64,000 bases of DNA from Rhodocyclaceae bacterium (GCA_016791115.1 JAEUNL010000027.1:52264-116263), one strand, 5' to 3'. Positions 7,743-15,754 are shown, numbered from the stretch's first letter. The notes: generated by a model from the letters alone, not told the origin. Numbers and translations: made by a program.

Positions 7743-8903
7743 TCAGCGATCGGGTCGCCGCGGCAGCACGCCGCACGCCGCGAGTTGGCTCAACAGGCTG
7801 CGCTGGAGATCGGCAATGCCCACTGCCTTGTCAACAAAACAATCGGCGCCAGCGGCGCTGGCGCGCGCGCGCCACGCCGGATCGACGAGACCGGAGTACA
7901 TCAGGATGGGCACCGCCAGCAGCGTCTCGTCGCGCCGCAATGCCTGACAGGTTGCCACCCCGTCCATGCCGGGCATGAGGCCGTCGAGCAGCACGGCATC
8001 GGGCGTTCTGCTGCGGCAACGATCGATTGCCTCGTAGCCACCCTCGCACTCATCGACACGATAGCCGGCCTGCTCGAGTGTGCGCCGCACCAGGAAGCGC
8101 TCGTTCTCCTCGTCGTCAACCACGAGGATCAGCGGGCCGGTCGCTGCGCCGCTCGACGGTTGCGCGTCCGACCCGCCTGCGTTGGCAACCCGCAGGTCGC
8201 GCCGGACAGCAGCATGGGCTGCGAGCACGGCATCGATCGCGTCATCGAGTTCCGGCGTGTTGCCGCGCGCCAGCAGTTCGAGCGTTGCGCAGGCCTCAGA
8301 AAGAGATCGATGTTCAAGCCGTGCCCCGGCCGATTTCAGCGTGTGCGCAGCCCGCTCGATACGGCTGCGGTCACCGGCCTTGCGCGCGGCATGAAGTTCC
8401 GCGATCAGGCGGGCGGCCGACGCGTCGAACAACTGCTGCAAGTGCTCCGCGGACATCGCGGCTGCCTCCGGACCCCCGGCGCGCTCATGCAGGGGCAGGT
8501 GCCGGCTCAGCAGGCGTTCGAGCATCGTGCGCGTGAGCGGCTTTTCTTCGCAGGCATCCATGCCGGCTGCCAGGCTGCGCTCGCGGTCATCGTCGTGCAG
8601 CGTGCCGGTGAGGGCGATGATCGGCGGGTTGGGCTCCGCGCTCCGGTGCTGCCTGATGCGCCGCGTTGCCTCCCAGCCATCGATGTCGGGAAGTTGCAGG
8701 TCCATCAGGATCAGGTCGAAGGGCAGCAATTGCGCCAAGGCCACGGCTTCGCAACCGGAAAGGGCTGGCACCACGACGAGCCCGGCGTCCTCCAGCGTCT
8801 GGCGTGCGATCTCGAGATTGACCTGGTCGTCCTCGACCAGCAGGACGCGCGCCGCCGCATGCGAGAACTCGGGTGCCGGATTCGGGTTGGGCTTTGTGTC
8901 CAT
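7743..8903 (-). CDS. Dual-receiver phosphorelay protein (REC-HPt-REC)
   Basis: A 386-residue soluble signalling protein with no output domain. REC1 spans about 19-135 (acidic pair ED25-D26, phospho-acceptor D68 in LMDLQLPD, K121), an HPt helical bundle about 150-235 (H187 in AHTLKSAGARL), and REC2 about 256-380 (DD at 263-264, D307 in LLDGLMPG). The order suggests an intermediate phosphorelay hub or sink for a hybrid kinase encoded elsewhere. The start MDTKPN gives a short tail before REC1; the frame is open far upstream antisense to the next gene, which is ignored. It lies beside the nas control region, but no functional link is shown. Confidence 0.88.
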   Translation of the reverse strand: MDTKPNPNPAPEFSHAAARVLLVEDDQVNLEIARQTLEDAGLVVVPALSGCEAVALAQLLPFDLILMDLQLPDIDGWEATRRIRQHRSAEPNPPIIALTGTLHDDDRERSLAAGMDACEEKPLTRTMLERLLSRHLPLHERAGGPEAAAMSAEHLQQLFDASAARLIAELHAARKAGDRSRIERAAHTLKSAGARLEHRSLSEACATLELLARGNTPELDDAIDAVLAAHAAVRRDLRVANAGGSDAQPSSGAATGPLILVVDDEENERFLVRRTLEQAGYRVDECEGGYEAIDRCRSRTPDAVLLDGLMPGMDGVATCQALRRDETLLAVPILMYSGLVDPAWRARASAAGADCFVDKAVGIADLQRSLLSQLAACGVLPRRPDR

Positions 8904-8981
8904 TGTTGGTGATCGTCCGGGTGCCGAAAAACCCCCATCTTCCAGCCTATAGCATACAGACAGACACGACACCCGATTGAT

Positions 8982-8987
8982 TACAAT
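8982..8987 (+). promoter_or_regulatory. Possible -10 element (TACAAT) for the glxR-like operon
   Basis: TACAAT lies 25 bp upstream of the first reductase ATG in the divergent gap 8904-9012. A -35 match is weak (GACAGA at 8959-8964). Confidence 0.3.
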
Positions 8988-9012
8988 GCCTGACAAATTT
9001 CGCGGAGGCGTG

Positions 9013-9894
9013 ATGGAAGTCGGATTCGTCGGATTGGGCATCATGGGGCGACCCATGGCACTGAACCTGATCAGGGGCGGGCACAGCCTCAGGGTGTGGG
9101 CGCGGCGTGCCGAGTCGATGCAGCCGCTGGTCGAGGCGGGCGCGCTGGCTTGCGCGAGTGCGGCTGACGCGGCGCGCGGCGCCCAGGTCGTCTTCAGCAT
9201 GGTGGCGGATGCGCCCGATGTGGCCGAGGTGGCGTTGGGAGTGGGCGGCGTGGCCGACGGTGCTGCGCCCGGAAGCATCTTTATCGACATGAGCACCATC
9301 GCGCCAGCCGCGGCGCGTGATATTGCCGGGCGCCTCAGCGAACGCGGCATCGACATGCTGGATGCGCCGGTTTCGGGCGGTGAGGCGGGGGCCATCAACG
9401 GGGCGCTGACCATCATGGTCGGCGGGAAGGCGGCGGCATTCGAGCGTGTGCGCCCGCTGTTCGAATGCCTCGGCAAGTCGATCACCCTGATCGGCGAGTC
9501 CGGCGCCGGGCAGGTTGCCAAGGCGTGCAACCAGGTCGTCACCGGTGTATCGGTCGCGGTGATCGCCGAAGCTTTCAATTTCGCGCGCATCAACGGCGTT
9601 GACGTCGGCCGGGTGCGCGAGGCGTTGCTCGGCGGGTTCGCGGCCAGCCGCATCCTCGACAACCACGGCGGACGCATGCTGGCGCGCAACTTCCGTCCCG
9701 GTTTCAAGGCCTGGATGCACCAGAAGGATCTGCGCATCGTGCTCGACGAGGCACACAGCCTCGGCATTGCGCTGCCGACGGCAGCGGTGACTGCGCAACT
9801 GTTCAACGCGATGTCCGGCAGCGGTCTGGGCGAGGACGATTCGGTCGGTGTGCTCAAGCTCTACGAGCGGCTGTCCGGCGGGGAGGCGCAATGA
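9013..9894 (+). CDS. 2-hydroxy-3-oxopropionate (tartronate semialdehyde) reductase-like dehydrogenase, copy 1
   Basis: Member of the beta-hydroxyacid dehydrogenase family (GlxR/GarR/3-hydroxyisobutyrate dehydrogenase). It has 293 residues: a Rossmann fold with GFVGLGIMGRPMA at 4-16, the family signature near 119-133 (LDAPVSGGEAGA), and the catalytic lysine in GAGQVAKACNQ near 171. The ATG at 9013 follows GGAGG with close spacing. It overlaps the next gene by 4 bp (ATGA). Reduction of tartronate semialdehyde to glycerate is the likely role because a glycerate 2-kinase and glycolate oxidase are in this window, but the substrate is not certain within this family. Confidence 0.87.
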   Translation: MEVGFVGLGIMGRPMALNLIRGGHSLRVWARRAESMQPLVEAGALACASAADAARGAQVVFSMVADAPDVAEVALGVGGVADGAAPGSIFIDMSTIAPAAARDIAGRLSERGIDMLDAPVSGGEAGAINGALTIMVGGKAAAFERVRPLFECLGKSITLIGESGAGQVAKACNQVVTGVSVAVIAEAFNFARINGVDVGRVREALLGGFAASRILDNHGGRMLARNFRPGFKAWMHQKDLRIVLDEAHSLGIALPTAAVTAQLFNAMSGSGLGEDDSVGVLKLYERLSGGEAQ

Positions 9895-10772
9895 AGCTCG
9901 GATTCATCGGACTGGGCGCAATGGGGCGCCCGATGGCGCTGCACTTGGTGCGCGGCGGTCACGAACTTGCGGTATACGCGCGCCGCCCGGAAGCCGCTGC
10001 CCCGCTGGTCGAAGCGGGCGCGCTTGCCTGCGATTCGCCGGCTGAGGTGGCGCGGCGGGCCGACGTCGTGTTCACCATCGTGACCTCCAGCGCCGACGTC
10101 GAGCAGGTCGCGCTCGGCGACAAAGGCATCGCGCAAGGCGCGGCGCCGGGCAGCGTGCTGGTCGACATGAGCACGATCGCGCCGTCTGTTGCGCGGCGCA
10201 TCGCGTCCGCCCTGGAGCAACGCGGCATCGAGATGCTCGACGCACCGGTGTCGGGCGGCACCGCGGGCGCGGCGGCCGCCACTCTGGCGATCATGGCTGG
10301 CGGCAGGACCGAGGTGCTCGATCGTGTGCGGCCGCTGCTCGAACTGCTCGGCAAGACCATCGTGCATGTCGGCGGAAACGGCGCCGGTCAGGTGGCCAAG
10401 GCCTGCAACCAGATGGTGATGGTCAGCGTGATCGAGGCTGTTGCGGAGGCGGTGCAGCTGGCCAACGCAGCCGGCGTCGATGCCGCGAAAGTACGCGAAG
10501 CCCTGCTCGGCGGTTCGGCCCAGTCGCGCGTGCTCGACCTGTTCGGCGGCCGCATGGTGGGCCGCGATTTCCGCCCCGGCGTGGAAGCCTGGCTGCACCA
10601 CAAGGATTTCGGCCTCGTGCTGCGCGAAGCCGCCGACCTCGGCGCGCCGCTGCCGGTCAGCGCACAGGTATGGCAGCAACTGAATGCCCTGATGGGCGCC
10701 GGCATGGCGCGCGACGACACCAGCAGCCTGCTGCGCGTGCTCGAGGCACAGAGCGGAAGGCGCCCGGCGTGA
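9891..10772 (+). CDS. 2-hydroxy-3-oxopropionate reductase-like dehydrogenase, copy 2
   Basis: Tandem paralogue of the preceding gene with the same length (293 residues) and collinear motifs: GFIGLGAMGRPMA at 4-16, LDAPVSGGTAGA near 119, GAGQVAKACNQM near 171, and a matching C-terminal helix. It starts inside the stop of copy 1 (ATGA) and its own stop overlaps the GTG of the next gene, so the unit is translationally coupled. The two copies differ at many positions, so this is an old duplication, perhaps with different substrates (tartronate semialdehyde versus 3-hydroxyisobutyrate or succinic semialdehyde-type acids). Confidence 0.87.
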   Translation: MKLGFIGLGAMGRPMALHLVRGGHELAVYARRPEAAAPLVEAGALACDSPAEVARRADVVFTIVTSSADVEQVALGDKGIAQGAAPGSVLVDMSTIAPSVARRIASALEQRGIEMLDAPVSGGTAGAAAATLAIMAGGRTEVLDRVRPLLELLGKTIVHVGGNGAGQVAKACNQMVMVSVIEAVAEAVQLANAAGVDAAKVREALLGGSAQSRVLDLFGGRMVGRDFRPGVEAWLHHKDFGLVLREAADLGAPLPVSAQVWQQLNALMGAGMARDDTSSLLRVLEAQSGRRPA

Positions 10773-11194
10773 TCCACCGGGGGAGTTGCCTGTGCGGCGG
10801 TGTGCGCTTCGAGGTCGCCGGCGGGATTGGAACGCTCACGCTGTGCCACTGCAGCCAGTGCCGCAAGGCGCAGGGTTCGGCCTTCGTGGCGGCTGCCCCG
10901 GTCCGCAGTGCGGACTTCCGTCTGTTGTCCGGCGAAGAGCTGCTGCAGGCCTATGAGTCCTCGCCGGGCAAGCAGCGCGTGTTCTGCCGCCGCTGCGGTT
11001 CGCCGGTGCTTTCGCGGCGCGCGGCGGACCCGCAGTGGCTGCGCATTCGTGTCGGCCTGCTCGATACGCCGGTCGGGCGGCGTGCCGACGCGCACATTTT
11101 CTACCGCGATCGCGCGGAGTGGGACGACCGGCTCGACGAGTTGCCGCGTCACGACGGCAACGAGCCGAGCCGCGCAACCGGACGATCGGGCTGA
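10769..11194 (+). CDS. GFA-family zinc protein (glutathione-dependent formaldehyde-activating enzyme-like)
   Basis: 141 residues. The zinc-ligand pattern of the GFA/CENP-V fold is complete: C7 and C9 (CLCG), C26, C28 and C31 (CHCSQC), C73 and C76 (CRRC). The start is the GTG at 10769, which overlaps the upstream stop (GTGA). The family was named for formaldehyde-glutathione adduct formation, but most members have no proven activity. The window also encodes an unrelated Fae-type formaldehyde enzyme. The operon setting says only that it is co-expressed with the reductases. Confidence 0.87.
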   Translation: MIHRGSCLCGGVRFEVAGGIGTLTLCHCSQCRKAQGSAFVAAAPVRSADFRLLSGEELLQAYESSPGKQRVFCRRCGSPVLSRRAADPQWLRIRVGLLDTPVGRRADAHIFYRDRAEWDDRLDELPRHDGNEPSRATGRSG

Positions 11195-11197
11195 TCC

Positions 11198-11713
11198 ATG
11201 ACGGCTCGAGTCAGGACGTTTGTCATGTTGTTCCTTGCCGCGGCGGTGCTTGCGGGATGCGCCAGCGTGCGCCTCAAGCAGCCGGAGGTTTCGCTTTCCG
11301 GCGTGGACATCAAGGAGTTCGGGCTGTTCGAACAGCGGCTCGGCCTGGCATTGCGCGTGGTCAATCCGAACGCCACTGACCTGGCGATCGACGGCGTCGA
11401 ATTCGAGGTCGAGGTGAACGGGCAGGGCTTTGCCCGGGGTGTGTCGAACAAGGCGACGACCGTGCCGCGGCTGGGCGAAGCCACGCTCGATCTCACCGCC
11501 GTGACCACGCTGGGCGGTTTGCTGAAGCAACTTGGCGAGATGGCCAAGGGTGGGCGCGATGCGGTCGAGTACCGCATCCGCGGCCGGCTTCATGTCAACG
11601 GCTGGCGGGACATTCCGTTCGATTCGCGGCGCGAACTGAAGATTCCCAGGTGGCTTTCGCCACCGCCCGGCGATCGTCCGTCTCGGCCGGCGGCGGCCGG
11701 CGAGCGCACCTGA
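11198..11713 (+). CDS. LEA type 2 (WHy-domain) lipoprotein
   Basis: 171 residues. The lipobox LAGC puts the lipidated cysteine at 21 after a short hydrophobic signal (FVMLFLAAAVL). Residues about 30-145 form a WHy/LEA14-like beta domain (ALRVVNPNATDLAIDGVEFEV is characteristic). The tail is Pro/Arg-rich. Likely a periplasmic, membrane-anchored stress or envelope protein of unknown partner. It starts 3 bp after the GFA gene and is the last gene of the unit; it converges on the aldolase gene with a 1-bp gap. Confidence 0.8.
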   Translation: MTARVRTFVMLFLAAAVLAGCASVRLKQPEVSLSGVDIKEFGLFEQRLGLALRVVNPNATDLAIDGVEFEVEVNGQGFARGVSNKATTVPRLGEATLDLTAVTTLGGLLKQLGEMAKGGRDAVEYRIRGRLHVNGWRDIPFDSRRELKIPRWLSPPPGDRPSRPAAAGERT

Positions 11714-11714
11714 A

Positions 11715-12383
11715 TCAGGCCGTGGCTTGCTGGCCGTAGGTCGAGAACTTCTCGACCACCCGTGCCATCTCCGCTGCGTCGATGACCTGCGGCGGACCCA
11801 CCTGCACGGTGCGCCAGAACTGCTCGCACAGCGTCTCGAATTCGATCGCCAGTGCAAGCGCATGCGGCAGGTCGCGGCCGAAAACCAGCATGCCGTGGTT
11901 CGCCAGCAGGCAGGCGCAACGGCCTTCGAGTGCGCAAAGCGCGGCATCCGACAACGCCTGCGTGCCGAACGTCGCGTAGGGCGCACAGCGTACGTCGGCG
12001 CCGCCGAAGCGCGCAATCATGTAGTGGAAGGCGGGAATCGCCCGCCCCTGGCAGGCCAGGGCCGTGGCGAAAGGCGAGTGGGCATGAATGATCGCGCCGG
12101 CGTCCACGCGTTGCGCATAAATGTCGCGGTGGAAGCGCCATTCCGACGACGGCAGCAGGCGCCCGCTGTGGGTGCCGTCGAACTTCATGGCGACCATGTC
12201 GCCTGGGTTGGCGGTCTCGTTGTCCACGCCGGTCGGCGTGACGAGGAAGTCCACCCCGTCGCCGTCCGCGCAGCGCACGCTGACGTTGCCCGCAGTGCCG
12301 CGATTCAAGCCCTCGGCCTGCATGGCGCGCGCCGTCTGCAACAGCGCGCGCCGCAGGTCGTCGAGCGATGCCGTCGGCGACAT
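11715..12383 (-). CDS. Class II aldolase (fuculose-phosphate aldolase type)
   Basis: 222 residues. Zinc and catalytic residues of the FucA/AraD fold are present: E81 (SSEWRFH), H100 and H102 (HAHS), H163 (ANHGM), with the phosphate-site segment NRGTAGNVS at 27-35. It would cleave a sugar 1-phosphate to DHAP and an aldehyde. Downstream of mtnA and kbp on the same strand, 10 bp after kbp. The mtnA neighbour makes 5-methylthioribulose-1-phosphate or 5-deoxyribulose-1-phosphate an attractive substrate (the DHAP shunt type), and MtnB dehydratase belongs to the same superfamily, so that alternative stays open. Confidence 0.85.
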   Translation of the reverse strand: MSPTASLDDLRRALLQTARAMQAEGLNRGTAGNVSVRCADGDGVDFLVTPTGVDNETANPGDMVAMKFDGTHSGRLLPSSEWRFHRDIYAQRVDAGAIIHAHSPFATALACQGRAIPAFHYMIARFGGADVRCAPYATFGTQALSDAALCALEGRCACLLANHGMLVFGRDLPHALALAIEFETLCEQFWRTVQVGPPQVIDAAEMARVVEKFSTYGQQATA

Positions 12384-12393
12384 CTGCGAAGCG

Positions 12394-12891
12394 TCAGGAC
12401 AGCGGCGGAATGCGCAGCACCTGCCCCGGATAGATCTTGTCCGGGTGGGTGAGCATCGGCTTGTTGGCTTCGAAGATCACCGGGTATTTCGATGCGCTGC
12501 CGTAATAGTGCGCGGCGATCTTCGACAGGTTGTCGCCCTTGACCACGGTGTAGTACTGGGCTTCCGGTTCCGCTTGCGCAACGGTCAGGTCGTCATACAC
12601 GCCCAGCACGCCGTCGACGTTGCCGGCCGAGAGGATGATCTTTTCCTTGGTCGGCTGATCCGGCGCGCAGCCGGACACGGTGACGTAGTTGCCGTCGAAC
12701 TTCACCGCCAGGCCGTCACACGACAGGTTCATCGCCTCGATGTAGGTCTTGATCGCCTGCGCGGCAGCCCCGTTGGCGGCATCCACGTTTGCCTGGGTCG
12801 GCGCCGCGGCGGCGGTTTCCTGTGCGGCCTTGGCCTCGCCGCGCCCGAACAGCTTTTCTCCGGCTTCCTTCATGAAACTGATGAGTCCCAT
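12394..12891 (-). CDS. kbp: Potassium-binding protein Kbp/YgaU (BON + LysM)
   Basis: 165 residues. The layout matches Kbp: a short N-terminal helix (MGLISFMKEAGEKLFG), a BON domain (about 40-105) and a LysM domain at the end (YYTVVKGDNLSKIAAHYYG to YPGQVLRIP). Kbp is a cytoplasmic K+ sensor in Escherichia coli. Here the linker between helix and BON domain is Ala-rich and longer than usual (about 20 residues). The start is fixed by family alignment; the frame is open upstream to 13044 without family character. It sits between mtnA and the aldolase on the same strand. Confidence 0.92.
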   Translation of the reverse strand: MGLISFMKEAGEKLFGRGEAKAAQETAAAAPTQANVDAANGAAAQAIKTYIEAMNLSCDGLAVKFDGNYVTVSGCAPDQPTKEKIILSAGNVDGVLGVYDDLTVAQAEPEAQYYTVVKGDNLSKIAAHYYGSASKYPVIFEANKPMLTHPDKIYPGQVLRIPPLS

Positions 12892-12998
12892 CGTCGTTCT
12901 CCTGGTTGTCAGCCGCTCCCCGGCCTGGTCTGCATCTGGATCCACGCTACCACAGCGCAATGACGGCGGACAGCATGCGGGCTGTTTGCCACAGATGC

Positions 12999-14060
12999 TC
13001 ACACAGTCGGCCCGAGCGTGCCGAGCGTCTCCGGTGTGCAGCAACCGCGTTCAGTGATGATGCTTCGGATCAGGCGCGCAGGCGTCACGTCGAAAGCCGG
13101 ATTCCGCGTCGCCACCTCGCCGGGCAGCAGGCGCACCGAGGCGATGTGCGCGTTTGCGTCAAGGCCGACGACGTTGCGCACCTCCTCCGCCGAACGTTCC
13201 TCGATCGGGATGGCATCGCCGTTCGTCGCGCGCCAGTCGACGGTCGAGAGGGGGGCTGCGACGTGGAACGGAACACGGTTATCGTGCGCGGCGAGCGCCT
13301 TCATGTAGGTGCCGATCTTGTTTGCGGCATCGCCATTGGCCGCGATGCGGTCCGCGCCCACGATCACGATGTCGACCTCGTTGCGCATCAGCAGGTGCCC
13401 GGCGCTGTTGTCGGCGATGAAAGTGTGGGGCACGCCGGCCTGGCGCAGCTCCCACTCGGTGAGCAGTCCCTGGTTGCGCGGCCGCGTCTCGCTGACCCAC
13501 ACATGGAGCGGGATGCCGGCGGCGTGCGCTGCGTAGATCGGGGCCAGCGCCGTGCCGTGCGCTGCCGTGGCAAGCCAGCCGGCGTTGCAGTGGGTCATCA
13601 CGCGTGCCGTGCCGCGCGCGGCAGCGATTGCCTGCAACAGCGGCAGGCCGTGCGCGCCGATCGCGGCATTGGTCCGCGCATCTTCATCGGCGATCGCTTG
13701 CGCATCGTGCCAGGCTTGCCAGGCGCGAGCGCCCGGGGCGCGGCCGCTCAGGCGGGCGCGCATCCGATCCAGCGCCCAATGCAGGTTGACGGCCGTGGGA
13801 CGCGTTGCGCGCAGTACCGCCAGCGCGTGATCCAGCGCCACGTCGTCGCACGCCGCCTCGAGCGCAAGTGCGATTCCGAACGCGGCGGTGACGCCAATCA
13901 GCGGTGCGCCGCGCACCTGCATGCTGCGGATCGCGTGTGCCGCTTCGTCGAGTGTACGCAATTCGCGATAGACGGTCTGCCATGGCAGCAGAGTCTGGTC
14001 GAGGATGGTGACGCTGCAGTTCGCCGGATTGGCGGAGATGGTGTGGAAACCGTTCTGCAT
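12999..14060 (-). CDS. mtnA: S-methyl-5-thioribose-1-phosphate isomerase MtnA
   Basis: Converts methylthioribose-1-phosphate to methylthioribulose-1-phosphate in methylthioadenosine salvage. 353 residues from the ATG at 14060; other in-frame ATGs lie at 14090 and 14153, the latter inside the divergent aminotransferase gene. Family residues are in place: RGAPLIGV near 50, C158 in MTHCNAG and D237 in GADRIAANGD. No strong ribosome binding site helps choose the start; 14060 gives the usual N-terminal length. No mtnK, mtnP or mtnC is in view. Confidence 0.94.
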   Translation of the reverse strand: MQNGFHTISANPANCSVTILDQTLLPWQTVYRELRTLDEAAHAIRSMQVRGAPLIGVTAAFGIALALEAACDDVALDHALAVLRATRPTAVNLHWALDRMRARLSGRAPGARAWQAWHDAQAIADEDARTNAAIGAHGLPLLQAIAAARGTARVMTHCNAGWLATAAHGTALAPIYAAHAAGIPLHVWVSETRPRNQGLLTEWELRQAGVPHTFIADNSAGHLLMRNEVDIVIVGADRIAANGDAANKIGTYMKALAAHDNRVPFHVAAPLSTVDWRATNGDAIPIEERSAEEVRNVVGLDANAHIASVRLLPGEVATRNPAFDVTPARLIRSIITERGCCTPETLGTLGPTV

Positions 14061-14132
14061 GGCGGCGTGTGCTTGGACCGGGAGACGCATTCTGCCAGAA
14101 TCGGCTGCAACCTCCTTAGCAGCCAGATCGTC

Positions 14133-15290
14133 ATGCCGAGCTTCCCCGGACACTTCGAATCACGCTTGCCTCGCGTGGGCACCACCATCTTTACCGTCAT
14201 GTCGCGCCTGGCAGCAGACTGCGGGGCGCTCAATCTTTCGCAGGGTTTTCCCGATTTCAATGCGCCGCCGGCTCTGTTCGATCTCGTCGCGAAGCACATG
14301 CGTGCCGGCGCCAACCAGTACGCGCCGATGGCCGGCGCACTGCCGTTGCGCGAGGCGATCGCCGCGAAAGTCGAATCGCTCTACGGCGCGCGCTACGACG
14401 TGGAGCACGAGATCACTGTCACCGCGGGCGGCACGCAGGCTATTTACACAGCCGTCGCCTGTTGCGTCCGTCCGGGCGACGAGGTGATCGTGTTCGAGCC
14501 GGTCTATGATTCGTACGTGCCGGCAATCGAGCTGAATGGCGGCATTCCGGTGCGCGCGCAACTGCGTTTTCCCGACTACAAGCCCGACTGGGCGCGAGTG
14601 CGCAGTCTGGTGACGGCGCGTACGCGCATGATCATGATCAACACCCCGCACAACCCGAGCGGCAGCGTGTGGGGCGCGGACGACTTGGCGCAGCTCGCCG
14701 CCATCGTGCGCGGCACCGATATCGTGATCGCCTCCGACGAGGTCTACGAGCACATCCTGTTCGACGGCGCACGCCATGAAAGCTGCGCGCGCCACCCGGA
14801 GCTCGCGCAGCGCAGCTTCGTCATGAGTTCGTTCGGCAAGACCTACCACGTGACCGGCTGGAAGGTCGGCTACGTGTGCGCGCCGCGCGAGCTGATGGCC
14901 GAATTCCGCAAGGCGCACCAGTTCGTCGTGTTCACCGTGAACACGCCGGTGCAGTTGGCGCTCGCCGAATGGCTGCAGGATGCTGGCCGCTACCTCGAGC
15001 TTTCCGCGTTCTACCAGGCCAAGCGCGACGCCTTCCGCGCAGGGCTGGCCGCCTCGCGCTTCGAACTGCTGCCTTGCGCCGGCACCTATTTCCAGCTTGC
15101 ATCGTATGCCGCGATCAGCGACGAATCGGATACTCGGCTCGCGGAGCGCCTGACACGCGAAATCGGCGTTGCCTCGATCCCCGTCTCGGTGTTCTACGAC
15201 TCGCCGCAACAGAACCGCGTACTGCGATTCTGTTTTGCCAAGAACGACGATACGCTGGCGCGCGCGTGCGAGCGGCTGGCGACGCTGTGA
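14133..15290 (+). CDS. ybdL: Methionine aminotransferase, YbdL/KAT type
   Basis: PLP-dependent fold-type I aminotransferase of 385 residues, close to YbdL along its length. PLP residues: N174 (NTPHNPSG), D202 and Y205 (ASDEVYEH), K236 (SSFGKTYH). The start MPSFPGHF aligns with YbdL. Preferred substrates in this family are methionine and aromatic amino acids, so it could carry the last step of methionine salvage (ketomethylthiobutyrate to methionine) beside mtnA, from which it diverges with 72 bp between starts. The open frame upstream to 12906 is antisense to mtnA and is ignored. Confidence 0.93.
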   Translation: MPSFPGHFESRLPRVGTTIFTVMSRLAADCGALNLSQGFPDFNAPPALFDLVAKHMRAGANQYAPMAGALPLREAIAAKVESLYGARYDVEHEITVTAGGTQAIYTAVACCVRPGDEVIVFEPVYDSYVPAIELNGGIPVRAQLRFPDYKPDWARVRSLVTARTRMIMINTPHNPSGSVWGADDLAQLAAIVRGTDIVIASDEVYEHILFDGARHESCARHPELAQRSFVMSSFGKTYHVTGWKVGYVCAPRELMAEFRKAHQFVVFTVNTPVQLALAEWLQDAGRYLELSAFYQAKRDAFRAGLAASRFELLPCAGTYFQLASYAAISDESDTRLAERLTREIGVASIPVSVFYDSPQQNRVLRFCFAKNDDTLARACERLATL

Positions 15291-15335
15291 TCGCGGCTCG
15301 CGGGCCGGACGGTTGCGAACGAATTCGAGATTCGG

Positions 15336-15455
15336 CATGCGCCAGAACCCGCATGAGCTGGACGTTCCGGGCATGCCATCCCTGGGAGCAAGCATATATG
15401 CGCCTTGCGTGGCCCCATGCCTCGGGAGTCAATATCCATGCGGACCGCAGGCCGG
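15336..15455 (+). repeat. Dispersed palindromic repeat, copy A (degenerate)
   Basis: The right end ATCCATGCGGACCGCAGGCC at 15434-15453 matches the right ends of copies B and C. Internally GGGCATGCC and ATGCGCCTTGCGTGGCC recur. It fills the gap between convergent ybdL and slyX and ends one base before the slyX stop. The left end is poorly defined. Confidence 0.55.
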
Positions 15456-15671
15456 TCAGTAGTGAGGCGGAACCTCGTCGCGCAGGTTACGTGGTTCGGC
15501 CGGGATCGATGCTGCGAGCTGCTGGCGCAGCGCCCGCAGCTCCTGGCGCAACTGGTCGATTTCCTGCTGCTGGCGATACACGGTGCGGTTGAGCGTTTCG
15601 AGCAGGTCGTCGGCGAAGCTGAGCTTGACCTCAAGTTCAGTGATGCGCGCGTCGGTGTCGAGTTGCGGCAT
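15456..15671 (-). CDS. slyX: SlyX family protein
   Basis: 71 residues, the usual SlyX length. A single coiled coil runs through most of it (ARITELEVKLSFADDLLETLN, then VYRQQQEIDQLRQEL), followed by a short Pro-rich tail ending PPHY, a family hallmark. The function is unknown. It lies downstream of the S4-domain gene on the same strand, with a strong double hairpin in the 83-bp gap between them. Confidence 0.93.
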   Translation of the reverse strand: MPQLDTDARITELEVKLSFADDLLETLNRTVYRQQQEIDQLRQELRALRQQLAASIPAEPRNLRDEVPPHY

Positions 15672-15748
15672 CTCAGTATGCGCCGGGCCGCCCCAAGCAT
15701 ACTGAGGCCCCCTCGGGGGGCCGCGAACGCAGTGAGCGCGGGGGGCGT
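15672..15748. repeat. Compound hairpin: 9-bp inverted repeat plus G/C-rich stem
   Basis: CTCAGTATG at 15672-15680, touching the slyX start codon, is the exact reverse complement of 15698-15706. Directly beside it GGCCCC/GGGGCC arms form a stem at 15706-15722, followed by a G-rich tail (CGCAGTGAGCGCGGGGGGCG). The GGCCCCCTCGGGGGGCC core is a type of intergenic repeat familiar from beta-proteobacterial genomes. It may attenuate or terminate transcription from the S4 gene into slyX. Confidence 0.6.
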
Positions 15749-15754
15749 TTCATC

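Noticed and set aside
6522..8912. 796-codon open frame on + covering the nas control region and antisense to the REC-HPt-REC gene
   Set aside because: No protein-like segments; explained by GC bias and by the coding strand beneath. It also crosses the regulatory elements.
12906..14132. In-frame extension of the ybdL-type aminotransferase by about 409 codons
   Set aside because: The extension is antisense to mtnA, has no family similarity, and the family start is at 14133.
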